Shown one piece after another: positions 1-6,118 of a stretch of 16,436 nt of DNA (position 1 is its first letter; every line of letters begins with the position of its first letter). A program made the position numbers and the translations under genes. A model generated the notes under the pieces. The model worked only from the letters and a program-made list of their open reading frames with translations. It had not been told where the DNA came from and did not search any database. This DNA comes from DATEMK01 sp039914625 (lineage in GTDB: Bacteria; Bacteroidota; Bacteroidia; AKYH767-A; OLB10): NCBI GenBank assembly GCA_039914625.1, contig JBDSOU010000164.1, positions 1 through 16,436 on the forward strand. Reading direction: 5' to 3'.

Positions 1-525
1 AATGTTGAATAAAAGATGATAGTAGGTCTATCACAGTCGCTGTGCAAGCAGAGGCCGTAAACCACCTCTCGGTGCTTGATTAGTAATACACAGGTATTGA
101 ACGGAAAGAGGAAAAGGTTCGCTAAAACGGATCAGGTGCGAATAAGAGAGATGAATGCAAATGAACCCTCGAAGAAGTGATGAGATAGAGGTACACATTG
201 CCAAAAGCCGGATTTCGAGTAGTCCGGTGAAGGATTATAGCAGACACTTGCTTATGGGCTATAAGGCAATCGTCATAAAGAGGGCATCACTCTTATTCAG
301 GCTTTTATTTAAAACACGGGAAGTCCTTGCTGAATGTAAAGCGAAAAGCGCAAGTGAACAGTATTCACAAGGCTCAAGTAGCGATGACAGCAAGGATGTC
401 GGACTGAATCATAGTAGTGATGAAGTTTCTGTAATGGAAATGGAGCGAAGGGTTCAGCTCATTTGATTTGAACTGAGAAAGACAACATTGGGCAACCAAT
501 GGAGGATTGATTTTAGTTTGAAGAT

Positions 526-545
526 GTACAAGAAATACCTTGTAC
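526..545 (+). ncRNA. Group II intron domain IV, reduced to a hairpin
   Basis: A perfect 7-bp stem (GTACAAG with CTTGTAC) closes a 6-base loop directly before domain V. In most bacterial group II introns this place holds a reverse transcriptase/maturase gene of well over 1 kb. Its replacement by a minimal hairpin shows that this copy cannot make its own maturase. Confidence 0.7.
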
Positions 546-555
546 TAAATGAGAA

Positions 556-589
556 GAGCCGTATGAAGCGAGAGCTTCACGTACGGTTC
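556..589 (+). ncRNA. Group II intron domain V (catalytic hairpin)
   Basis: This 34-base hairpin has the conserved domain V layout: a lower stem of GAGCCGTATG with CGTACGGTTC, an upper AAGC/GCTT stem and a GNRA tetraloop (GAGA). The catalytic AGC triad lies at 557-559. This element binds the two catalytic metal ions. It appears intact here, so the ribozyme core may still work. Confidence 0.9.
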
Positions 590-592
590 TGT

Positions 593-625
593 GAGAGGCT
601 TGGGCTGAAATGCCCTTGCCTACTC
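593..625 (+). ncRNA. Group II intron domain VI with bulged branch-point adenosine
   Basis: The stem pairs 593-595 with 623-625, 596-599 with 618-621 and 602-605 with 612-615 around a TGAAAT loop. Adenine 622 is left unpaired on the 3' side. It is the expected branch point for lariat formation. The 3' splice site should follow about 6-8 bases later, near 628-630. Confidence 0.85.
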
Positions 626-679
626 GCCTTTTCGGAACTATGAAAGTACAGGTGCACGACCAACTATTCACTAAGCGAC

Positions 680-970
680 TTAGCTTCCTGCCAATGGAGT
701 CCCGAAGAGGCCCACTGCAAGCTCTGCCCAAATGAGGAAGAGCACCAACAGCAGGGATACGCATATAGCAACCCTCAGCTTTGTTTTTTTAAACTTCCTG
801 AAGACAAGCTCACACGCCAGGCCCGTGGAGAGCAGCAGGACACCGGCAACAATAAAATCACGTGCATCCCATTTCACTTCATCTGTAAACTGCATACCTA
901 TTAATGGAATCAACAATAAAAGTGCTGCGGAGAGCACAATGGCGATAAGTCGTACGTTACCTGCAATCAT
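680..970 (-). CDS. Small three-helix membrane protein of unknown function
   Basis: This 96-residue protein is almost entirely hydrophobic, with three likely membrane helices at about residues 8-26, 38-57 and 65-90. It ends in a WAELAVGLFGTP segment that I recall from small, uncharacterised membrane proteins of Bacteroidota, though I cannot name a function. A charged loop with an RKFKKTK cluster (about residues 58-64) should be cytoplasmic. The gene is monocistronic and has a good promoter about 60 bases upstream, so it is very likely real. Its stop codon lies about 50 bases from the 3' end of the group II intron on the opposite strand. No catalytic motif is visible. Confidence 0.75.
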   Translation of the reverse strand: MIAGNVRLIAIVLSAALLLLIPLIGMQFTDEVKWDARDFIVAGVLLLSTGLACELVFRKFKKTKLRVAICVSLLLVLFLIWAELAVGLFGTPLAGS

Positions 971-1030
971 ATTTATTTGTTTTAGTAATTATTTGTTCGG
1001 ATAAACTAATTTAGAAAGTACTTTGAACTG

Positions 1031-1062
1031 CAAAGTTAAAACATATTTTTATACTATGCAAA
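1031..1062 (-). promoter_or_regulatory. Bacteroidota sigma-ABfr-type promoter for the gene ending at 680
   Basis: On the minus strand, TTTG (1059-1062) is followed after 20 bases by TAACTTTG (1031-1038). This matches the Bacteroidota housekeeping promoter pattern TTTG-N19/20-TAnnTTTG. Transcription should start near 1024, giving an untranslated leader of about 54 bases before the ATG at 970. Confidence 0.7.
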
Positions 1063-1289
1063 ACAATTTTTAAAAAAGTTTCGGGACGTGCAGGTTTGGA
1101 GTGGCTTGAAAGTGGAGGTGAACTATGTTTTTTATTTAACCCGTGTACGAAAAATGAATGAGAACAGACGTTGTAAGGATTTTTTAAATCATGTACCTTC
1201 CAAAACTTTAATCAGTTCTTTTCACGCTTTTTCAAACTCAAAATTGCAGGGGCATTATTCTTTATAACAAATAAACTAAAATCCTTTTC

Positions 1290-1297
1290 TACCTTTG
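1290..1297 (+). promoter_or_regulatory. TAnnTTTG (-7) element before mtaB
   Basis: TACCTTTG matches the Bacteroidota -7 consensus and ends only 7 bases before the mtaB ATG. A start site at the usual distance would fall at or next to the ATG and give a leaderless or nearly leaderless mRNA. The expected upstream TTTG is not clear, so this is a moderate call. Confidence 0.45.
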
Positions 1298-1304
1298 CGC
1301 TCTT

Positions 1305-2648
1305 ATGATTTCAAAATCTACTGTTGCATTTCATACACTTGGCTGCAAGCTGAATTTTTCAGAAACTTCCACCATTGCACGGAAGTTTGAAGAAGCAGGT
1401 TTTGAGAAAACAGGTTTTGATAAAGGTGCCGATGTGTATGTGATCAATACCTGCTCTGTTACAGAGAACGCTGACCGGGAATGTAAGACCATTGTTCACC
1501 GTGCTTTAAATCAGAATCCGGATGCTTTCATTGCCATTGTCGGATGCTACGCACAATTAAAGCCCAATGAAATTTCAAATATTGAAGGGGTTGACTTGGT
1601 TTTAGGAGCAACTGAAAAGTTCACCATAGTAAACTACATTGGAGAAGCAGTTAAAAAACAAAAAGCAGAAATATTTTCCTGTGAAATTGCAGATGCCAAT
1701 GAATTCATAAGTTCTTATTCAACAACAGATCGCACACGTGCATTTTTAAAAGTTCAGGATGGTTGCGATTACAATTGTTCTTTTTGCACCATTCCTTTGG
1801 CAAGAGGAAAAAGCAGGAGTAATACCATTGAAAATGTTTTGAATGATGTAAAAAAGATTGCTGAACACAGAGCAAAGGAAATTGTATTGACAGGAGTCAA
1901 CCTTGGAGATTTTGGTTATGCGGAAGCTGGAAGTCAGAAGAAAATTACGTTTTTGGATTTAATTAAAGAATTAGATAAAATAGAAAGGATAGAACGTTTC
2001 AGAATTTCTTCCATTGAACCCAACTTACTTACAAATGAAATCATAGAGTTTGTTTCACAATCCAAAAGATTTGTTCCTCACTTTCATATTCCATTGCAAA
2101 GCGGCTCAGATAAAATTTTGAAACAGATGCGCAGAAGATATTTAAGTGATCTGTATTCTGATCGCGTAAATACAATTAAGAACCTGATGCCGCATTGTTG
2201 CATTGGTGTGGATGTGATTGTGGGATTTCCGGGGGAAACAACTGATGATTTTCTTGAAACATACAATTTTCTGAACATCCTTGATATCTCCTACCTGCAT
2301 GTATTTACTTACAGCGAGCGGGAAAATACTCACGCGGTTCAGTTAGCTCATCAGGTTCCAATCCACGAGCGGAAGAAAAGAAACAAGATGCTCAGGATTT
2401 TATCAGAAAAGAAACTCCGGCATTTTTATGAACAGAATTTCGGCAAAGAATTTAATGTGCTCTTTGAATCAGAAAACAATCCCGATGCATCGGGAGGAAT
2501 GATGCACGGTTTCACAGAAAATTATATTAAGGTGAAAACTCCGTTTGATCCTTCTCTGATCAATCAGATTATTCCGATAAAGCTCGAATCCATTGATGAA
2601 GATGGTTGCGCATTAGTTGAAGAGATAAATGAATTTTCACAAGTTTAG
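1305..2648 (+). CDS. mtaB: tRNA t6A37 methylthiotransferase MtaB
   Basis: This 447-residue radical SAM enzyme belongs to the methylthiotransferase family. It adds a methylthio group to N6-threonylcarbamoyladenosine at position 37 of ANN-decoding tRNAs, giving ms2t6A. The N-terminal UPF0004 domain has its three iron-sulfur cysteines at C14 (TLGCKLN), C50 (NTCSVT) and C81 (VGCYAQ). The radical SAM CxxxCxxC motif is C154, C158 and C161 (GCDYNCSFCTIP). A TRAM-like RNA-binding domain fills about residues 380-440. The TLGCKLN motif and overall pattern fit MtaB better than MiaB (which makes ms2i6A) or RimO (ribosomal protein S12). Length is normal for the family. The gene leads a likely three-gene operon with the lgt-like and inositol-monophosphatase-like genes. 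Confidence 0.92.
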   Translation: MISKSTVAFHTLGCKLNFSETSTIARKFEEAGFEKTGFDKGADVYVINTCSVTENADRECKTIVHRALNQNPDAFIAIVGCYAQLKPNEISNIEGVDLVLGATEKFTIVNYIGEAVKKQKAEIFSCEIADANEFISSYSTTDRTRAFLKVQDGCDYNCSFCTIPLARGKSRSNTIENVLNDVKKIAEHRAKEIVLTGVNLGDFGYAEAGSQKKITFLDLIKELDKIERIERFRISSIEPNLLTNEIIEFVSQSKRFVPHFHIPLQSGSDKILKQMRRRYLSDLYSDRVNTIKNLMPHCCIGVDVIVGFPGETTDDFLETYNFLNILDISYLHVFTYSERENTHAVQLAHQVPIHERKKRNKMLRILSEKKLRHFYEQNFGKEFNVLFESENNPDASGGMMHGFTENYIKVKTPFDPSLINQIIPIKLESIDEDGCALVEEINEFSQV

Positions 2649-2654
2649 TTTTTT

Positions 2655-2689
2655 AACTTTAAACTTCAAACTTCAAACTTTAAACTTTT
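2655..2689 (+). repeat. Tandem 7-bp repeat, 5 units, upstream of lgt
   Basis: Five consecutive heptads read AACTTTA, AACTTCA, AACTTCA, AACTTTA and AACTTTT, followed by CC and the lgt ATG at 2692. The array fills nearly all of the mtaB-lgt gap. Related arrays occur at 4671, 9648, 9824 and 13178. Confidence 0.85.
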
Positions 2690-2691
2690 CC

Positions 2692-3861
2692 ATGTACCCC
2701 ACCATCTCCGACCTTCTCAAAGACCTTTTGGGAATAAATATTCCTCTGCCGATTCAAAGTTTTGGTTTCCTGCTTGCCATATCTTTTTTATGTGCTGCAT
2801 ACACGCTGGTGCTTGAATTTAAAAGAAAGGAAAAGGAAGGATTGATCACCTTTACGTACCAGAAATTTTTAAAAGGCGGATCTGCATCAACAGGTGAACT
2901 TATTACTTCGGGCATTTTAGGATTTGTTATTGGTTACAAACTTGTTTATGTGTTGTTTAATTATTCTGAGTTTGTGAATGACACGCAGGGTTTCATTCTT
3001 TCATTGAAAGGAAATTTCCCGGGAGGGTTTATTCTTGCCGCTCTTTCTGCTTATATGCGTTATCGCGAGAAAGAAAAACAAAAGCTTCCTGTTCCTGAAT
3101 GGGTGACAGAAAAAGTATATCCGCACCAGTTAGTCGGTAACATTACAATGGTAGCAGCAGTTGCAGGATTATTGGGAGCAAAAATTTTTCACAATCTTGA
3201 AAACCTTGATGATTTCATAGCCGATCCTGTTGATTCATTACTTTCTTTCAGTGGTCTCACTATGTATGGCGGATTAATTTGCGGAGGTATTGCTTTAATC
3301 TGGTACGGAAAGAAGAACGGAATCCCGGTTCCCCATTTCATTGATTCAAACGCACCCGGACTGATGCTTGCTTACGGTACCGGCCGCCTGGGCTGCCAGA
3401 TAAGCGGTGACGGTGACTGGGGAATCTCCAACCTTCATCCGAAACCTTCATGGCTTAATTTTCTTCCTGATTGGGCATGGGCTTATAATTATCCTCATAA
3501 TGTAAACAGTGTTGGAATTCCGATTCCGGGTTGTGTTGGCAAACATTGCATGATGTTACCCGAAGCAGTTTATCCTACTCCTTTATGGGAAGCCGTCATC
3601 TGCATATCTTTATTTTTTGTTTTATGGAGCCTGCGAAAAAAGATTACCACTCCCGGTGTGCTCTTCAGCATTTATCTTATCATGAATGGCGTTGAACGTT
3701 TCTTTATTGAAAAAATAAGGGTGAATACCAAGTATCACATTTCAGGACATGCAATAACACAGGCAGAAATTATTTCGTTTTGTTTAATCATCCTTGGAGT
3801 CATCGGGGTTTATTATTTCAGGAAAAATAAAATACATAAGCAGGTTAATCTAACGGAATGA
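2692..3861 (+). CDS. lgt: Prolipoprotein diacylglyceryl transferase family protein (Lgt)
   Basis: Lgt transfers diacylglycerol from phosphatidylglycerol to the lipobox cysteine of prelipoproteins in the inner membrane. The 389-residue protein has about seven membrane helices. It carries the Lgt signature region around R232 (GRLGCQ) and the RFFIEKIR segment near the C-terminus (R336, E340, R343), which corresponds to essential arginines of E. coli Lgt. It is longer than the classic enzyme (about 290 residues) and has GRLGCQISGDGDWG where classic Lgt has RxGNFxNxExxG. This long variant form seems specific to Bacteroidota. I start the gene at ATG 2692: the in-frame ATG at 2629 lies inside mtaB, and its extra 21 residues are just the translated heptad repeat. 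Several predicted lipoproteins in this window would be substrates. The 3' end overlaps the next gene by ATGA. Confidence 0.82.
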   Translation: MYPTISDLLKDLLGINIPLPIQSFGFLLAISFLCAAYTLVLEFKRKEKEGLITFTYQKFLKGGSASTGELITSGILGFVIGYKLVYVLFNYSEFVNDTQGFILSLKGNFPGGFILAALSAYMRYREKEKQKLPVPEWVTEKVYPHQLVGNITMVAAVAGLLGAKIFHNLENLDDFIADPVDSLLSFSGLTMYGGLICGGIALIWYGKKNGIPVPHFIDSNAPGLMLAYGTGRLGCQISGDGDWGISNLHPKPSWLNFLPDWAWAYNYPHNVNSVGIPIPGCVGKHCMMLPEAVYPTPLWEAVICISLFFVLWSLRKKITTPGVLFSIYLIMNGVERFFIEKIRVNTKYHISGHAITQAEIISFCLIILGVIGVYYFRKNKIHKQVNLTE

Positions 3862-4655
3862 ATTCATTAGAAGAAGTCTGCAAACAAACTTGCGATCTTG
3901 CAAAACAGGCAGGAGATTTTATCCTCCAGGAAAGAAAATTTTTTAATCTTTCATCAGTTGAACATAAAGGATTCAATGATCTTGTTTCTTATGTTGATAA
4001 AACAGCTGAAAAAATATTGGTTGAGGGCTTGCAAAAAGTTTTACCCGAATCCGGTTTCATCACTGAAGAAAATACAGTAAACATTCTTGGAAAAGAATTT
4101 CAATGGATTATTGATCCCCTTGACGGCACAACTAATTTTGTTCATGGAATGCCGTGTTTTTGCGTCAGCATTGCGTTGATGCAACATGATGAATTGGTAA
4201 TCGGGGTTATTTATGAACCCAATCTTGATGAATGTTTTTATGCATGGAAAGATTCACCTGCTTTTTTGAATGATAAAGAAATAAAAGTTTCGACTGTTGA
4301 CAAGCTTGCAAATTCATTGCTTGCAACAGGCTTTCCCTATACCAACTTCGACAGGATGAAATCCTACATGGAAGTTTTTGATTTTTGCATGCGCCAAACT
4401 CACGGCTTGCGCAGACTCGGTTCAGCTGCTGTTGACCTCGCCTATGTTGCTGCGGGAAGATTTGAAGGCTTTTACGAATATGGGCTCAATTCATGGGATG
4501 TAGCTGCAGGTGCTTTCATTATTCAACAGGCAGGAGGTAAGGTGAGTGATTTTTCAGGAGGAGATAATTTTGTTTTTGGAAAAGAAATTATTGCAACAAA
4601 CAAAAATGTTTACAATGAATTTTTAGAAGTAGTGAAAGAGAAATTCAAAAATTAA
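3858..4655 (+). CDS. Inositol monophosphatase family protein (SuhB/IMPase-like)
   Basis: This 265-residue protein has all the metal-binding motifs of the IMPase family: E70-E71 (TEEN), D86, D89 and G90 in DPLDGT, and D214 in the NSWDVAAG motif near the C-terminus. These enzymes are Mg-dependent, lithium-sensitive phosphatases acting on myo-inositol-1-phosphate or related small phosphates; some act on 3'-phosphoadenosine 5'-phosphate (CysQ) or serve as SuhB in rRNA transcription. The WIIDPLDGTTNFVHG pattern fits the inositol-1-phosphatase/SuhB branch rather than CysQ. The start codon overlaps the lgt stop (ATGA), so translation is probably coupled. The true substrate cannot be told from sequence. 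Confidence 0.88.
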   Translation: MNSLEEVCKQTCDLAKQAGDFILQERKFFNLSSVEHKGFNDLVSYVDKTAEKILVEGLQKVLPESGFITEENTVNILGKEFQWIIDPLDGTTNFVHGMPCFCVSIALMQHDELVIGVIYEPNLDECFYAWKDSPAFLNDKEIKVSTVDKLANSLLATGFPYTNFDRMKSYMEVFDFCMRQTHGLRRLGSAAVDLAYVAAGRFEGFYEYGLNSWDVAAGAFIIQQAGGKVSDFSGGDNFVFGKEIIATNKNVYNEFLEVVKEKFKN

Positions 4656-4670
4656 ACTCCAATGTTAAAC

Positions 4671-4691
4671 AACTTTAAACTTTAAACTTTT
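4671..4691 (+). repeat. Tandem 7-bp repeat, 3 units
   Basis: Three heptads (AACTTTA, AACTTTA, AACTTTT) lie in the 41-base gap between two convergent genes. They match the array before lgt. No hairpin terminator is visible here. Confidence 0.8.
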
Positions 4692-4696
4692 TCCAC

Positions 4697-6079
4697 TCAC
4701 TGCAACACCCCGTAACTTAACTCTACTTGAAAATGGGCATCTAAAGCGCCCACTTTATTTACAGCTGCCTGTGAAATTTTAATAATGCTTTTTTCATTTT
4801 CACCGGTATCGGGAAGCACACCAACAATTTTTACAAAAACATATTTATCATTCATCTTATTGATAACTTTTACTATTGTTCCGATGGGCGCTGTACGATG
4901 TAAGCCATAATATTTATTTTGATTTACCTCAGCGTCATTGATCCACGAACAAACACCGAACTCAGTTACCTGCATGATTGTTTTTCCTGAACTTCCCTTT
5001 CCAACCGGAATCATGGAACGGGTTGGATTGTCACTCAGGTCAGGAGCCTTCTCAAAAGGTTCAACTTTGGCTTCCACAGCATCGGGTGCAGGAACATCCG
5101 GTTTTTTTTCCGGCTTAATTGTTTCCTTTGTAACAGGGTCTTTTTTAACCACCAAAACATCTTTTGGCTTTGATTCTGCAACAGGAGCTTTTTTTATTTC
5201 TGGAGTTTTTTCCTGTTTGACCGATTCTTTTTGGGCTTCCTCTTTTTTAATTACCAGAACATCATTTGGCTTTGATTCTTCAGCAGGAGCTTTTTTTACT
5301 TCTGTAGCTTTTTCCTGTTTGGCGGTTTCTTTTGGCGCTTCCTCTGTTTTTACAACCAAAACATCTTTTGGCTTTGATTCTTCAGCGGCAGCTTTTTTTA
5401 TCTCAACATTTTTTTCCTGTTTAGCTGTTTCCTTTTGCGCCTCCTCTTTTTTAGACCCGGGTACATCTTTAGGTTTTGATTCTTCAGCGGTATCGTTTTT
5501 TACTTCAGCATTTTTACCGGGTTCATTTTTCGCGGTCTTATTTTCAGTCATTATTTCTGCCGGTTCCGGTTTCTTCTCCTGTTTTATTTCTGCTTTCGAA
5601 GGAACATAACTCACAATCAGCTGCTGCCCTTCATGAACTATATTATCCGGAAGGTTATTCCATTTTTTTACATCCTCAACCGAGGAGCCAAACTTTTTTG
5701 AAATGCTGAACAATGTTTCACCGGTTCGCACATAATACATAATAGCAGTCTTGTTTTCAGTTCCGCTATTTTTAACCTGAGATGTGTTTTCAGTTTTTTT
5801 ATCGTCTGCGGCCAAACTGCTCTTTGCAGGAATATTTAATAGCTGTCCTGCCTTTAGATCAATCACTCCTAAATTTGCGTTCATCAAATCACCTATAAGC
5901 AAAGCATATTTCCGCGAAATACTGCTCCATGTTTCCTGCGCCTTAACCACATGAAGTATAAACTTTTCTCCTTTAATCCATTTATATTTTGCAGAATCGG
6001 GAACAGCCACTCCAAAAGCTTTCGCCCCGATGCTTCCCAAAAGAACGAATGCGAAGAATAAAACCAATTTAATTTTCAT
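4697..6079 (-). CDS. Secreted LysM and RlpA-like double-psi beta-barrel protein with 34-residue repeats
   Basis: This protein of 460 residues starts with a signal peptide (about residues 1-22, MKIKLVLFFAFVLLG then a small-residue cleavage region). Two LysM peptidoglycan-binding domains follow, at about 42-84 and 115-158. A Lys/Glu/Ala-rich linker holds four exact-length 34-residue repeats (194-329), each built on an xEESKPKDVLVVK core. The C-terminal domain (about 370-456) resembles the RlpA-like double-psi beta barrel, with GLHRTAPIGTIVKV and GVLPDTGENE segments. It should be exported, bind the cell wall and span the periplasm with its linker; whether it cleaves glycan is unclear. I start at 6079 because the longer frame to 6136 adds residues without signal-peptide character and runs into the divergent gene. 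Confidence 0.82.
   Translation of the reverse strand: MKIKLVLFFAFVLLGSIGAKAFGVAVPDSAKYKWIKGEKFILHVVKAQETWSSISRKYALLIGDLMNANLGVIDLKAGQLLNIPAKSSLAADDKKTENTSQVKNSGTENKTAIMYYVRTGETLFSISKKFGSSVEDVKKWNNLPDNIVHEGQQLIVSYVPSKAEIKQEKKPEPAEIMTENKTAKNEPGKNAEVKNDTAEESKPKDVPGSKKEEAQKETAKQEKNVEIKKAAAEESKPKDVLVVKTEEAPKETAKQEKATEVKKAPAEESKPNDVLVIKKEEAQKESVKQEKTPEIKKAPVAESKPKDVLVVKKDPVTKETIKPEKKPDVPAPDAVEAKVEPFEKAPDLSDNPTRSMIPVGKGSSGKTIMQVTEFGVCSWINDAEVNQNKYYGLHRTAPIGTIVKVINKMNDKYVFVKIVGVLPDTGENEKSIIKISQAAVNKVGALDAHFQVELSYGVLQ
5093..5500 (-). repeat. Four in-frame 102-bp tandem repeats (coding)
   Basis: Four consecutive 102-bp units encode the 34-residue Lys/Glu-rich repeats at residues 194-329 of the LysM protein. 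No indel breaks the register, although the units differ at many bases. Such repeats can expand or contract by recombination without breaking the frame, which would change the linker length. Confidence 0.85.
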
Positions 6080-6118
6080 TGAAACAGATATGTTATTTTT
6101 ACACAATATTAATCTGAA

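Larger units (their letters stand above)
1..628 (+). ncRNA. Group II intron ribozyme, 3' part, without reverse transcriptase
   Basis: The 3' end shows the hallmark domains V and VI (listed separately). Upstream, the sequence folds into many perfect helices expected of domains I-III: 18-22 with 28-32, 33-36 with 40-43, 45-54 with 65-69 and 74-78, and a junction closed by 197-202 with 265-270 that holds hairpins 208-212/223-227 and 235-241/258-264. Between domain III and domain V, where the maturase gene normally sits, there is only a hairpin (526-532 with 539-545), so domain IV carries no reverse transcriptase. The open frame at 155-466 matches no protein family I know and is ribozyme sequence. 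The 5' boundary is not certain; a GTGCG at 136 resembles a 5' splice site, but the helices upstream of it argue that the intron starts before the window. The family is firm, the ends are not. Confidence 0.85.
971..1304. other. Divergent intergenic region, AT-rich
   Basis: This stretch separates the minus-strand membrane protein gene from mtaB. It holds the minus-strand promoter at 1031-1062 and a plus-strand TAnnTTTG element at 1290-1297. Bases 1080-1260 contain no open frame, hairpin or repeat that I can support. Confidence 0.5.

Noticed and set aside
136..140. GTGCG as the 5' splice site of the intron
   Set aside because: The match is short, and stable helices lie upstream of it that fit domain I, so the boundary was left open.
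155..466. Plus-strand open frame of 103 codons
   Set aside because: It lies inside the folded group II intron, has no known domain, and its bases are explained by ribozyme helices.
513..764. Minus-strand open frame of 83 codons across the intron end
   Set aside because: It spans intron domains V/VI and the end of the membrane protein gene in another frame; it has no protein-like features.
5093..5500. Regular repeats suggesting a CRISPR array
   Set aside because: The 102-bp units are coding, in frame, contiguous and diverged; there are no short repeats with unique spacers.
4938..5609. Plus-strand frame of 223 codons rich in Ser, Phe and Thr
   Set aside because: It is the antisense of the 34-residue repeats of the LysM protein; the repeat structure keeps the reverse frame open.
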